Assembly (NCBI GenBank): GCA_008921705.1
Contig: VFFE01007488.1
Span: forward strand, 1,119,701-1,183,700
Reading direction: 5' to 3'
Source of the DNA: Burhinus oedicnemus
Taxonomy: Eukaryota > Chordata > Aves > Charadriiformes > Burhinidae
Length of the DNA: 64,000 nt
In this document: positions 13,601 to 28,300 of the stretch, one piece after another
Position numbering within the stretch: the first letter of the stretch is position 1
How the letters are laid out: the number at the start of each line of letters is the position of its first letter
The notes under the pieces: model-generated
What the model was told of the DNA's origin: nothing
Database searches by the model: none
The model's input: only the letters and a program-made list of their open reading frames with translations
Program-made: the position numbers and the translations under genes

Positions 13601-14188
13601 GCGCACACTTGAAAAAACAGAAGGATTTCTTTTTCAAGTTTTAAGGACAGTATCTGACTGCTCGCATCCCCTTCTACTCTCTGACCCAATTTGTGTAATG
13701 GATGGAAACGGTAAGAGCTCCGCCATTGTGAACAGCTGTAAAAATGAACAGCTGTCCTCATCCTTCATCTAGCTGAACAAAGACACAGAAACAGTCAGGA
13801 CTGCACCCACTCCATCTTCAGTGCTTTTTCAGCTCACGACTGAGTGATAGTTAATGGAGTGACAGAAAGATGACGACTGGAGAGGGGGTGGACAGAGGGA
13901 ACCACATTAACAAGGCAATGATGCCTGTACTTCAAAAATATTTTTTCATTTATCATAAACCGCAATATTCAGCTATAAAGCTGTTCATAGATTAAGGGTA
14001 TACTTGGGAAAATGCCCTATGTTTCCGCTTTCAGGGCCAACAAGATAAACTCCGAAGTCCCATAGGAAGATAAATAAGTCTTCGGCATTCACCCAGAAGG
14101 AAGAAGGTTTCAGGTATTATAATGTAAACCTGCACTGAAAATACAGGCTAGGCAGAGAGTTAATGATAGTTTGATAGACCTGATTAAG

Positions 14189-14223
<35 letters not shown>

Positions 14224-14260
14224 AAAAAAACCAACAACAACCCACCACACCAACACCACA
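14189..14260 (+). repeat. 34-bp poly(A) tract followed by A/C-rich sequence
   Basis: Thirty-four consecutive A residues (14189-14222) run into a CAAAAAAACC, CAACAACAACCCACCACACC type low-complexity stretch. No AATAAA signal or gene-like sequence lies just upstream, and I see no duplicated target site, so it is called simple repeat and not a retrocopy tail. Confidence 0.9.
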
Positions 14261-15383
14261 TGGATAGATGGCAGTCAGTGCCTATTACCGCAAGGCTTGG
14301 ATGGGATTATTTTAATTAATGTTCTACCTAAACTCTTACTTCAACAGCCACTAATTACCATTAAGAACTACCAGCTATATCCGCAGATTAAACACTTCTT
14401 CCCACCCCAAAGACTCAATTTCAGAAGCTGCTTCTACAACAAATTATTTGTTATACTGTTTATGGTACCATAGAAACCTTTACATCCTTTTAAATTTGCG
14501 GTAAGATTCTTTGATGTAGGTCCTTTGAAAAAAAAACTTGTTGAACAGATATTCACAAAACAAATGCCTCTTTACTGTATGACCAAAGAAGAGTGTGAAA
14601 AAAATGTCAATATACTATATAACTTTATAGCAAAATTAGAGGACTTAGTATTTGATGCAATCTTCAGACTGACTTAAGTCCTGTAGCTTTCTCCTTGTTT
14701 CTGAATACACTTAAGAACAGAGAAATAGAAAGACCTTGTCTTGAGGATACAATTTTTTGTAGATTGATGTATTCTCTTTTAAAGGGATATAATTTTACAA
14801 TCCCTCACAGGTGAGATAGTGGGTTTAATATCTAAAGGAAAGTACATATTTGTCTTTATGTCAATCTACATGAAAGAAAAATCACTGGGAAAGTAACAAT
14901 AAAATACATGCACTGCAAGGATCCATCTACATTTCCCATTTTGTGGCTCAGATTTGACGTATTATTTGCCATACTCAGAAATGTAGTATTTCTGTATGCA
15001 CACACATAAATCTTGACAAAAAGATCTTATTTCAGTCAAGCTGATCCTATTTTTAAATCTACTTAATACTCGGCTATAAAAGGAGAATACTATTTTATAA
15101 TTGAAAAGGACATCATAGTTGAGAAGTATTCCTGATTGAAAACACTATCTGGATGGATAAAAGAAAAATTCTACTGTGTTTCTTTTAAAAATCAATAGAA
15201 TAAGACAGGTACATACAGAGTTTGCATAAACTAATAAACAAATTGCAACAAGAACAAAAGTCTTAACTACTTTCCCACACATACACACGCTTTAAATCTC
15301 AATGATATTTTTCCCCACAGTATTGCGAATTTAATAGAAACTACACTTGTGTACATCTATGAGATGTTTTAGTTCAGAATTTT

Positions 15384-15493
15384 AAGAGAGAGAATAAAGA
15401 GAGAGAGAGAGAGAGAGAATAGAGAGAGAGAGAGAGAATAAAGAGAGAGAGAGAGAGAGAATAAAGAGAGAGAGAGAGAGAATAAAGAGAGAA
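15384..15493 (+). repeat. Compound (GA)n tract punctuated by AATAA
   Basis: GA dinucleotides are interrupted by AAT at 15393, 15418, 15437, 15460 and 15481, that is, every 19-25 bases, usually as GAATAAAGAG. The unit GA(8-10)AATAA therefore behaves like a degenerate minisatellite built on a microsatellite. In the ARID1B transcript it reads as a CU-rich polypyrimidine tract. Confidence 0.95.
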
Positions 15494-18400
15494 AAAGAAA
15501 TGAGACAATCTCTCATTTTGTATTGCTTAGCTGGGAAACTCCATGAGAACATATTGTAGTACAGCCAAAACAATAGCACTGTACAACTACATGTGACCTC
15601 TCCCTTAAGAAATAGTGAAGAACAAAAAATAAATTTAAAAACAACCAAACGCTGTATATCAATTCTGATAAAAAAGTGACTATTAGCACAGATACAATAC
15701 TTCAGATGAAATTTTTTAACAACATTTGCTTTCTCCATCTGTCTTTTTTGAAGACTTACTTCATCAGTGAGTCAGATTTTGGACAACATTTGATGTGATG
15801 CCATTTAAAAAGAAAGAGAAGTGAGAATTAGGAAGAGATTTTATGGAATAAATTCTGCCACAATCCAAGGCAGATCTGGAATATGACAACAAATTCATGT
15901 CGAATAACAGTCTGCCTGATGTTGAGATTCTTAAGACCTATTTAGGAAAAGTGAAGAAAAAGGATTAAGCTTTCCAGTCGTACGGAAGTTAGATTCCAGT
16001 GCATGTAACATCGTATAAGAAAATTAATAGATACATGAATTTAATGAAATGATCCTGAGATCGCGTATTGCTGTTATACACAGAGGAGCAATCATATGCT
16101 GGTAGCAGATCTCTGTCGTTACAGTGACTTCTGCAATTTTTCTTTTCCATGTACAAAAGCCACTACGTGTCTACAAAGACAGTAGCAAGAGGCCCAGCTG
16201 CTAGGGGTTTTACTCGTTATTCACCTTTGTGATCGATGTTGTACAGGTTCTTCTCTCCACCAGAACTATGCAGAAAAAAACCATTTCAAATGCAGGATGG
16301 AGCAGACAGCACTTTGGTGAGTGAACCTCCTTCACAGAGACCAAGTTCACAAGGTAAGAGTGCACTGACAGCACATTTTCTTCACAAAAAAAGATTTACT
16401 AGCCTCTCTATTAGGAGCGCCTACCTAAACAATGCTTTTCTAACAGGCTGCCAAAACATGCCAAATAGAAGCCAAAACTTCTTGTGCAGTGACCTCATTA
16501 CTTCTTACAAATGGGGCTGTCGAAGACAAAATCCTACACTAACATATTTTATAATAGTTATCAGTCAGTCGTCATCCTTCTGAATACATTTGGTTTGAGA
16601 AGCAGTCAGATAATGCATCTTGACAAAATGCTGTTCTTCAAAACCAGAAGCAAATAATGGAAACTTATCAATTTCTTTTAAACATTTATTAGGTCCAGGG
16701 TGGAACTGCTGGACAGAAGAGCACAAGGCATTGCCACACAGCTTTGGCAGACCCAGTCACAGCCACCAAGATGCCTTATTCAAGGTCATGAGCCTTAACT
16801 AGCAAATTACTGGTTATTTTCAAATTGCTCTGACTGTGGCAATGCAGCAAAGGTAGCCCATCTAACTGCCAAGTGCCAAAAATTCACCCTCCTCTCCATC
16901 CTCCCAGCACACACTACCCACTTCTTTTTTTGCACGTCCCCAGCACCAGCCTGGCCCTGAGCCGAGCCATTTCAGCGCACTAAACCAGCAGAAAACTAAA
17001 TCTGCTCCCTTCCTTCCCATCAAAAAAAAGGAAAGTCTCCCACCCATTCAGTGAATCACTGCTAAGCTCCACTAAAATTAGCAAGGCACTGTACTGATCC
17101 ACAGGGAAAGCCTGAGATCCAAACTGAATCCACGTGCCGCAAGGAACAGAAAACTGTCCAAAATTAAGGAAACTGTTTCCTATATCCCCCTGATTCTGAC
17201 TCAGGATTTGTAACACCAGCAAAACGCCATGTAACAGTGACATGATTGATGCATGCTGTATTTTGCATCACACAAAGCATAAAAAGCTTAAGAAAATCTC
17301 AGCATTTAAAAAAAATCCAAGACACATTAAATACGTATATACAGATCTATACTTAAACACAGACATCCTTGTTGAATTTTTAAGCAATTAGTCCTTCATC
17401 TGAAAATCTTAAGTAATTCATAACGGTATATAAAATATATTGGTGAAGCTGACAGATATTATCACCTCAGTAGAGACAGCATTAAATCTTTCATTCAGCA
17501 ATGAAGCCCACCACTTACTCTCAGCATTTCAGAACAAACTCCTCGCTACACAGTTACATTTTGCCCGTTTATCTTCTCCTACCGATTTAGTTTGCTGAAT
17601 ATTTTTTCCATTTCCTTTCTTCCAAATACATTGTAACGTGTCTAGCACACTGTAGTTTTTGAAGCACTTGGGTAGTCAATGCACATGTATAATCCGTTTT
17701 TCAAAGCATAACATGCCTTGAGGGATGTGAAAGGTGTTAAGAAAAATAAATAAGGCAGCAAGAGTTTTTAGTTCAGCCAACCAGCCTAAAGTTACATTTT
17801 TCTAAGTACTTTTATGTATTCTTAGCCACTTTTAAGTATGTGTTAAAAGCACAGAAACAATAAAGAATTTGTATTTTCTCTGTAAGCCCTGAAAACATCT
17901 GCAGCTCCCTGGTGTAAATGCAGAGGGCAATGGATGAGGAAGAGAGACGGTCACCTTCTTACTGCTAACTGGATTCGGGTGTTCAGCCTACTTAAGCTCT
18001 TCAGCAACAACTTACTTCAGTGGCTAAACCAAAACCAGTATTTAACAAACCCAACAAATCCATAACAAAAGCTTGCTGAAACCACTGGCAGAGGAAAGCC
18101 AAAAATTATCTGAAAGTTAGAGACTATATAAATTACTCTTTAAAACCCTGTTATTAGGATATTGCCAGCACTCTTCAGACATAAAAGGATGACGTCTTAT
18201 TTGTTCAATTTAAGCCCTGCATGTCTAGATGGTTACAAAACCAAACAATAATATTTTTAATATTTTTTCCTAAAGTTTTGTATTTCAAGAACAGTTTTCT
18301 GAAAGATGCAACCGTCTTGTAAGTGAAACAGCTCCAAAACAACCCAAAACACTTGCAGAAAACAAGGGGGAATGAAGGAGAAAGAAAAGCTTAGATGTCT

Positions 18401-20333
18401 AAAATATTGCCATTCCTAAGGATATCAAGGTAAAAACTGAAGGGATGAATTGAAGGTATGCTCAGTGCTCAAAGCACATTTCTGAAATACAAGATAACAA
18501 TTTGTCAGAGAACATCTTCTCTTTATCTCCCTCAGAGGGTTGCAAGATTATTAATCTTCAGAGCACAAAATACTGCAAAACTACAATTCCCGATGTACCC
18601 TGCAGCCCATTCAATTACCACAAGTACATGAGTCCTTGCTAAGAGGAGGAGGATTAGTTTTAAGAAAACACAAACCGAGCTCTGCTCTGCAGTTCCCAGC
18701 TCGTCATGGCTGGGCATATATTTTTTTTCCCATGCTCTATTCCTCTTGCAGAAAAAGAGAGAATTAATCAACTGAGAGCGACTGAGTAATATTTTTGGTT
18801 TCCTGTGAAAGAACAATCTCAAGGTGATACGGCAAATACATAACTGCTTTTGGAAGAGATTTTGGCAATACCTTCAACACAACCGAATGTGGTACTGAAA
18901 CAGTAACCTCAGAGCAAAAGGGTATGTTACTGGGTTTCCACTATGCCCCAAAATGCTTCCGCTGACCAACAGAAAAAACAAACCTCAACCTGGAATAACG
19001 AAGTAGCACCTCTCAGAAGGAACAAAACTTCCTGGCGTGGCTCAGAAAATAGGATCAAACCAGGACAAACCCTCTGTGAATTTACAGCTGTGCACATGGC
19101 CCAGTGTTCCAGAGCCACAGAGCAGCTTTTACGGACAGGGAAAATGTCTCACCTACTGCTGTAAAAGCAAGCATGCAGATGGCACACGCATGCATACGTA
19201 CAGATGGATGATACTATGAGAGACATGTGCATCCTTTCCAGGCCTGAAGTCACAGCTACCACACCAAGGTTTGATATGACACGTGTTACAATTATGACTA
19301 ACATAAAGTGCAACTTCAGCTGAAACATCTCCGGTGCCTCTTTTTCCCAGAAGATTAAACAGCGGGGAGAGAGAGGAAGGATGGTTGAGGGGGAAATGTT
19401 TTAACCCCCGTACTAGTGCTGCCCCATCACATGGTTTGGTTGAGCTTCATGAGCTCAGCTCCGTCCCACTGCCTGGTTCCCCCACCCCACTCCCCAAGCT
19501 CAGGCGAGTCAAGGGGTACATTAATGGATGGGGCAGAGGGATGCCCGCACCACATATGCACAAGAGGCTCGGGCAGCACCAGCCTGCCACCAAAGCTTCC
19601 GCAGTATCTAACAATGCTAGAAAAGATGCACCTAGTCACCAGCAAAAGCAAAGATCCCTCCAACATAAGCCACAAGAATGCACAAACCATCATGTAAAAG
19701 TAACTAATTAGATTTACCGCATCCACTACTTCAGCAGCAGAAGAAAAAAAAAAACCTACACCATACCGACCGCCACCGTCACTCTCTGGAAAGACAAAGG
19801 AGAAGACGGCTTGGGAAGCATGCAGGGGAACCCCCTGCCACTCCACAAAGAGGACAAGGGGTCTCACCCGGGAGGCAGCCAACAGCGGCTTGTCTCACCA
19901 GAGCCCCAGCAGGTCAAAACCAGCTGGATAATAAACTCTACCTCACAGGAGATACAAACACCTGGAATTTGGTGCCTGCGTCAGTCCCCACCCCATTACC
20001 AAATTAACCAGCAGGGAGAGGGTAGATGACGTGCACCAAATTTACGGCCTGGTACTGTAAAACCATTAATTTATCTTACAGCTATTTTATTGGCACAACC
20101 CCCGCTCTCTAATGGCACTCTTTTCCTGACTATGAGAAATTATTGAGCAGTTTGTGCTAACTGCTTTCCCATCATGTTTCATTTCCAAACACCATCTTCT
20201 GTCAGTTTATTCCCATTCAACCCAAAGTGACTGTCAACGTGAATACAGATGATCTGTTCATTTTTATAATCCTCTAATCTTGAGAGTAGTTTCCACCTCC
20301 CCTACTCCTTGAACTTAAGACTAACCAAACCCA

Positions 20334-20407
20334 AGAAAAAACAAACAAACAAAAAACCCAAACCAAACAAAAACACAACACAACAACAACAAAAAAACCA
20401 CCAAAAC
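20334..20407 (+). repeat. A/C-rich low-complexity tract
   Basis: Runs of AAAC, AACA and CAACAACAAC without G for about 70 bases. Confidence 0.85.
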
Positions 20408-21693
20408 ACTAGTAGATTAAACCTCAGCATTACAGGAAATACATTCTGCACGTGTCATTGACCCATTTATATTTTACTTTGAGAAAAGACAAGAATTATG
20501 GAAAATGGAAAAAACCCCAACCAACCCCAAAACCACCCCATCCCTACAATGTTTTATCTGTATATAAACATTTTGCACCATAAATAGGCACATTCTGTTT
20601 TTCTGTTCCTGCTTATTCTACCCAATTTTAGCATTTAATCAGGAGGGACTCTTCTTGAGCGGCTGAACCCTCACCTCCCAGCACCCACAAACTTGCATCC
20701 ACACTGCAAACACACTCAAAATGCAGCAAAATCCACTAAAGACTGGGGGGAGGCACAGGAGGGTTAAAAAGAAAATAAGGAATCCCTGGAAATGGTCCTG
20801 TGCTGCAATTATGTAACTCGCTATCAAAGGTGCGAAAGCTAGAACGAAAATATTTGATGTGACAGCTCTTCACCTCAGTGGTAGCATGCCCTATCTAAAT
20901 AGCAGGAGAGCAGATGGTAATTTTCAAGCACATTTAGACCGGAATACAAACGATACTTAAAAATAAATACATAAATAAACAAATAACAGCACACATGGAA
21001 TAAATAAAGCAAAGCGTGTGTACGGGGAGAGGATGTCTTACTAGGCTAACTGACATAGCTGGGGGAAAAAACCCACACCACCATACATACAAATTTACAG
21101 TCACACAAGCCCTTCTTCAGATCTGACATTTACAATTTATTTCTAAGCTAAACCACCAAATTCTGGAGCAATACAAAGATGCATACACTTGTCCTGGCAA
21201 AAGCTTTGAAGTTCATTAGTATTAAATCTGCAGCCCGGTAAGCTGTGAAAACTCTGTCCTTTCAAATGAAGCAGCTTTTGAATACTTGTTTTGAAAAGTT
21301 TAAGTGAATAAGTAGACTGCATAAGATTTGCTCAAAAATCCACCACTACCTAGAGATTTATGCAACATCAGATGCACCCTCAAACTCCAAATTATTTTGA
21401 CAATAAGAAGCAATAAATCGTTTTAATATTAATAAAGAGTATCTTCAAAATGCTGCTTGCTCCACAGATAATTTTGAATAGTTTTCCAACTGTCCAATCA
21501 AATAAATCACTATCTGGGGTCATGGCAGAGGTGGATTTGTGAGCTATACATGGTCTGTATTTAATTGTCATAGCAAATCCTAGATTTAAAGCATCACTAC
21601 GGCTGACAGAGCCAGGAACAGCCAGTGCCATTACTAAGGGTGGTGCCTACCACTGCCCAGGAATCCATGCTGCCGGGATGTTTCTGGATATGG

Positions 21694-21763
21694 AGATATA
21701 TATACCACCATATATATGTATGTGCATACATAACATATCTATGTATATATGTGTATATATTAT
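21694..21763. repeat. (TA)n/(TG TA)n low-complexity tract
   Basis: Alternating TATATA, TGTATG, CATACATA and TGTATATAT strings form an imperfect, partly self-complementary AT-rich repeat. Confidence 0.88.
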
Positions 21764-22341
21764 GTCAAAGACAAAATTTAACAAAACTAGGATCAGACAA
21801 AGTGAAACGACAGAAATACATGGTGAATTGCTCTCAAGGATCTACTAATCACCAGTATGGCTGGTGGAAGGGGATGCCCACACACACCTTTCCCAATTCT
21901 CCTCATCTATACAGTAGGCCAAGACGTTTTTCTGCTGGTCACCTTTTCAGGATTGCCACCTATTCTAAAAGGCAAGTAAATGACAACCTCCCACTGACAA
22001 CTAAATGGAAACTGCTACAAATTTTATGCTTAAATTGCTGTGTTTTTAAGGAAAAACAACCCATTTGCCCACTTAACTAAATAAAACTTTTAAAACTGCT
22101 TTTACACATACTGTTCTAACAAGGTACACGCAAATACATGCCCACTCCAATATACCGATCTTCCAGGGTTACAGTAACATCCTATGTCAGTAAATTGTGA
22201 AAGAAAACGTAAAACTAATTGTGCCTAAATAAACCAGTGAGCGCTCCTACCTCAGTAATTCTGACGTTAATTATTCCAAAGTCCTGATGCTTCATCTACA
22301 GCAACAGCATCTGAAATACATCCTCTGCCTGCACAGCTACA

Positions 22342-22352
22342 CCCCCCCCCCC
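22342..22352 (+). repeat. 11-bp C homopolymer
   Basis: Eleven C residues between ACA and ATCCATG; length may be uncertain in sequencing. Confidence 0.85.
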
Positions 22353-25300
22353 ATCCATGCCCTTGCCAGTTCCTGTCACAGTCATGGCAACGCTCCTCTC
22401 TGGTGCGGCCACACCAGTTTTGCTTCCCCACTGCCCTACACTACTTTACTCGCTGCGTTGGCCATATCATCCCTCGTGTACGTCTTCGTGGGTTTCTGCT
22501 TCCCCTGCTCACCCTCATTTTTAAAGGCCTCCCCAGCTCATCTCCAGACCTCCCCCTATGACGCTACCATCTTAAGCATGAACTTGTGTGCAACACAGCA
22601 AACCCCCCCACTACTCTGAAAACAAATCTAGAACCCTGGTGCTGGAGGGGGGCAGTTCTCTCGTGATGGCAACAACGCACATTTTGACCCGACGTCAACT
22701 GAGACCGAAAAGATTTCAAGACAAGACTGTACTAAGGGAGGGTGGGGGGGATGATCAAATTAAGTGCTGAGATAAAAGCAATTAATTATTGCATCTACAC
22801 TACAATTGTTTCCACCTGATGTGTAAAACTACATTTGTTCAAAGCGCGCTAGAACTCCAGCACATTGAAAACTTGGATTTCACTTCCATATTTTGCAAGA
22901 ACACGATTTCTGTTCAATAAACATTACTTGGATAAAATGCTACTGAATACGCAGCACCAAGTAGGTATTTTATCATTTATTTGCAAGTATCATGCATTTT
23001 ATAATAAATTAGCATAACAGTTCAGCAGCAGAGTCAAAATTTGTACCCAAGCATCCTAATTACCTGGATTCTTTCTATATTCCAAGTCTAATGTGTTACC
23101 TCATTTGCTCATTAGTATGTAGTATACATGCATTACTAAAGGCACACACAAATGAAATTATCATAAATATATAACTACAGTTACATTTTTATTAGGTTTA
23201 CAGAAATTTGAACAAAACCTGAACTATTAAAAGCAAAACTTACATATAAAATTGTAATAAATTGTGTATTAAGCTTAATTTATTCTCTCAAATACCCCCC
23301 AAAAGTTCTGAAGTGAAGAATTATATTTCACATAAAAACTAGTAATAACTGTCTATTCATTGTCTAGAACTAGAGGTTATTATCTCAAATGATAACTTGA
23401 GTATATTATAACACAGCTCCCAGGCATTAAAAAAATATAAAGCCATTTATTAGCTATTAATAGAGCCAGACCAAATTGATATTATTAAGTCACAGTTTAA
23501 TCTACTGTATGGTTTTATGAATTTGTTTAACTTGCTTTCTTGTGGTCAATTTTGGAAAGTAAGCTGTTAATCAAACAGTATTAAGACCCTTACTCTGAAA
23601 GCATGCCAAGACAAAGAAGAACAGATACAGAGGAGTGCTTAGTATGCGTACACTTGCATGCATTCTTGCCTAGAAATTTGGTAAGGTAAGCTTTTCTTTA
23701 TTTGTATGGTTTTGATTTCTTAACAAGCCGTGAGAATCAAGACGGATGGCTAACCAACATACAAAATGCAAAAACCATTCTCCAGAAGTGCCTTGTGCAA
23801 ATGCAGTAAAACCTACAAGTCCACACCTGACCTCCTTCCTTGGAGAAACTCTCAACGATCTCCAGTGGCACATGTTTGGGAAAGAACACAGAAGAGCTTC
23901 ACAGTTTAAATGGGCTTTACAGAACTGGACCAAGTCAAATTCAGGAGAAAAACCTGTGCGTACCCCATTCACTGAGTCTCCTGTTCAGAAGTCCTACCTA
24001 TGAGCTATGGTGGGTTAGTGCTTCTTGCAGTCATGCTTGCCCACGCTGCAGATACCACAGCAGCCCAAAGACCGGCCTGCCAGCTTGCTGCTGTCTCTTT
24101 TCTGGAGGACGCAGGCATTATCCTGCTTCTGATTCCAAGCGAGATGCAAAATAGGATTTGTGTGTCTTCTGAACTCTAACAGTTTACCTGGGGTGTTTTA
24201 GAAGTAAGAATGCCTTCCATCTCCAGAACGCGTTTTTGTACCTTCTACATGCATTTTAAATTACTTCCCTGATGGCAAACATCTCAGGCGTAGAGAACCC
24301 GTCTCCACAAAAATCACTCACTTTTGCAAAATTAAGAACCACATAACATTATTTTTAATAATTAAAGTTCCTAGTTTCTGAAGGCATAACAATGTGCTAC
24401 AGGTTTAATGAATTGACCACATTGCTGGAACATGAGATTGCACTAGAGGAAGAAAAACAAACACTCCGATTGTAATAATGCAGAAGGAGAAGTGAGTTCA
24501 CATTCATGTCACTCAGTACTTTAAAGACCAAGTTAATTTTCAGATCTTTTGGGCTTATTTTGATTGTTTGAAGATATTTTGCAATGCTTGAGGGAGACAG
24601 CAAGCCTTACATGGCATCTGGGCATGGCCACAGTTTTCCAGTCAATCTGCTTTCCTTGTCTGTGAAAGTATAGCCCATTCTATACGCTTGTATGCTGGAC
24701 TGAAAAAATTCTTTTAATTTTTGTTCTACATATTCAGTTATACACAGATTCAGGCCAAGAGACCTGAATCACCTCCTTTTAACCTTAAATGTTATTCAGT
24801 TCTTGGGAATTCTTACAATCGGCCACATTCTCCAGTTCACTGCAGCCATCCTAATTTGTTATCTGAACTTCACCTCCACTAGCCATTTTGAGGGACCAAA
24901 AACCAGCTTCTATTTTCCAGTATCACTTTCTTTTACTCAGCCAAATATCATATTAATGCTTTTAAACTGCAGGATTGCACAAGAAACTTACACTCAACTG
25001 ATTATCTACCATGACCTTCAAAGCCTTCTCTGTCACTGCTTTTCCAGAAGAAAGCGATATCCCATAAGCAAGACCTGCATTTTAGCTCCTCAATCAGAGC
25101 GGATTTATTCAAATCAAAGTAGTGTATATTAGTCTGGTCTTATCTTCATTTAAATTGGCAAGTAGGAAAATCTGGTATGAGTAATATATTTTAATCTTGT
25201 GTTGCATTAATTATTTTTGCTTATTATTTTAAAGAAAGATTCAGTGTCACTGATTGGTAACTATTCTGTTTTGTCTTATTATTAGCTCTAGCTTTCGCAC

Positions 25301-28300
25301 TACGCTTGGCAAGTCTTTTTGCTAACCAGAAAAACGTATTTAAATGTCCACACACACTTATTTAAGCAATTATGTACTTAAACAAATATTTATTCAGTTC
25401 TTAAATTTAACATGCTTATTACATTAGAAAAATTGTAAACAGAACATTTCTTTCTTACCAGATCATTTTTTTAATTCAAAATTAGTGCTCATTTATAGCT
25501 GAAGGAATTTGACTTCTTTTAAAACGGGTCTTCATTAGCTAAAGAAACCACTTTAAAATAAACTTGATCCACATTCAAAATATCCTTACTAAACAAAACA
25601 AGAAATAGCTTCAAGAAGTGGAGCTTCTAATTCTAAAATTCTGACAGATGCTGGAGACAGAAACAGCAGGAGAGAATTAAGTTCTTCCTCAATTACTCAT
25701 TTCATTAAAAAAAACAAACAAACAAAACCAAAAACACAAAACCCAAAAACTTTAAGCCATTTCCAAGCATCATCTATAGAAAAAAAATTCCTCCCAACCA
25801 ATTTAGCTTGTGACAATTCCCATCTTTGTGTTGCTGTCCCTCTGAAAGAAACAAGATGTGTGTGTTTGTACGTGCACATGATGCATCTACCAATCTATAT
25901 GCATCCATGGTCATAGATTTTATGTTGTTGCTTACTTGAGCTCAGTTCTTTCTGCATGCAACACAGTTAAATCAAGCTATGGTCCTTACAACTAAAAAGC
26001 ACTAATTTACTTCTGTGACCAGTTCTTCATCTGCCTCTGAATTCCTCAGTGTCAGATACAATTCTTTTCCAGACAAATTGTCACCTTCGCTTACACACAC
26101 AGAGTTTTTAACAGAAATTCATAAGGGTTTCAATATTGGCAGCAGCAGGTGTTCAGTCCCTGTTCCCCCCTGCAACTAACAGTCCTAAAAGGACCGGTCA
26201 TCCTGCTTCTACTTTATTTCAGTGGTATCTAGTGGCTACCAGCTAGTACCCTCATCTCCTGCCTTCTCTGCCAGGACAGCAGCTCAGAAGCATTTAAGAT
26301 CATTTGCTTTTGAGTACTCAGTGATTCAGAAATACATAATATCACTCTTGATATAGAGTACCACTTTCCCTCCCCTTCTACCCATTCCATTCTCTCTAAA
26401 TAGGTTATAACCGTTTATTTTAACATTCCAATCCTGTGAACCTTCCCACTAGATTTCAAGTAATACCAAGTAGATGAAATTTATAATCGTAAATGAGAAA
26501 TTTCAGCTCCTCTTGTTTATTACTCTGGCTGCCAGCATGAGTGTATAGGCAATTAAATAGGGTGGGTTTTTCCCCCCTCCTGTCGTGCCTGGGTACCTCG
26601 ATCACTATTGTTCACAAAACCATGATTTAGATTTCAACATGTGCTTACACGTTCCTGTAATCTTACTCTCCACCCCCACTGCCCCAGCTCAGAGCTTTTC
26701 TACCCGCCCAAGCCAACGTGCCCCCCAGCAAATCGCTTCTCCAGCTACTGGAGGGAGCCCAGCCAAAGAACATGCTCCCTTCCCTTTGCAGACAATAACC
26801 AGCTTCTCCAAAACCCCAACACTTTCTACACTGAATTATTAACCTTACCAGCGGGTCACTTCCAGGATCTTTGTTTCTGTCCTGCTTATCAGAAAGGAAG
26901 GCTTTTTGAGCATGTCAACTGGATAAAGAGGCTTTTAAAAGCCTCCTGGCAACTACCATCAAAACCTTACCTTAATAATGTGAATTCTTCCACTAAAGCT
27001 GACTGACAGGACAGCCAAATGTGGCTGGGGGGCAGGGGAAGGGGAAGAGGGGGGTGCTAGGTTTCTTGTACTAAATGGAAAAGGTGGGTTTTCTTCTATC
27101 TCATGGCAAGTTCTAAGACTTGGGAATGTCCCCCGGTCATCATCTGCAGAGTCTCAGCAGACTCAAGAGTGTGAGCCATACATTCCTTTCTTCAGGTCAG
27201 AAAAAGCCTGTCTAGGTGTATTTTGTGGCCAGTAGAGCAATTCAAGCACCACAGCTCCAAAGTCCTCCGATCCCACCGCATGGATTTAGTCCACTTACTT
27301 TCTGCTGCCTTGAAATTTCCGAGATACTCTGTCATTTTGTTCTATACCGGGAAAAAAGAAGCCACTGCTTCAATATGCAGCATGGTTTCAGGAAGTATCA
27401 CAGCCTAAATTAGTGGTACTATACGGTGTACAAAGGTATGACACGGAGTCAAGTCCAGGCAAAGACACTAAACCGCAGTGGCCAGTCATGTACCATCTCC
27501 AGCTTTGTTCAAGAGAAAGATTATCAACATTTTAAGATCTGCACCTCCACACTTATTTTCACATGGTAACCCTTTTCTCAATAGTTATCAAAACATACTT
27601 CCATCCAAACGACTGCTGCATCAAGGCATATTTTTTGTAATACAGGTCCAGATTTTTCTACAGCCCTACTGCCCAATATTTACCTCGACTGTCTCACAAG
27701 CAGAAGGGAGACCTTTGAGACAGATTAGCTTATAACCCCTGCAGTTTTCCACCAAATAACTCTGCGAAGGGACAGGTCGCCGCAGGAAGGGCTGGTAGCC
27801 TCTCCCACTGCCTGTAAAGGCAGCTCTCCCCACCGAACAGGAAGCCTCCTCTGCCTCCAGTTGGAAACTGCAGCCATAAGGGCAAAATTGACGTGAAAAG
27901 CACAACCTTAGGCAAATTTCACTAAAAATCATATATACCAACAGGAGAGCTAACAGCTAGTGGTGGTGTTCCCGAACACAAACAGGGTTTTTCAAAGGGA
28001 GCGCCCCAGCAATACAGTTTCCTCTCCCAGAAGGGAGAGCAAACAGAATACTGACCAAGCATCCGTAACACTTCTATCCAGCACAACATTCCAGGTTTCC
28101 ATTATTCACTTATTTTTCCATGAGCAAATATAGTCTAACTAACAATATTAATGTAGCAATAAGGGCAAACCACGTACACCTCTGCCTAAGCTGACAAATA
28201 TATTTGCAAGGCTCATTTCACCTCCAGCTAAACAGAGAAAGTTGCCCCAAGACAGGGAACCTTAAGGAAAAAATCCCTTAAGGCAACTGCGTACAAATAC

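Noticed and set aside
14000..14222. Processed retrocopy ending in poly(A)
   Set aside because: No AATAAA just upstream, no gene-like sequence and no target duplication seen.
15384..15493. CRISPR-like spacing of AATAA units
   Set aside because: The spacers are all GA dinucleotide sequence, so this is slippage-derived simple repeat.
15382..15738. Minus-strand 118-codon frame ending in S/L/F repeats
   Set aside because: The repeat part is a translation of the GA microsatellite, not a protein repeat.
19427..19882. Minus-strand 151-codon open frame
   Set aside because: GC-richer intron; the translation has no domain, and its composition changes along the frame as expected for chance sequence.
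21625..22080. Plus-strand 151-codon open frame
   Set aside because: It runs through a TA microsatellite (IYHHIYVCAYITYLC-like residues) and has no homology.
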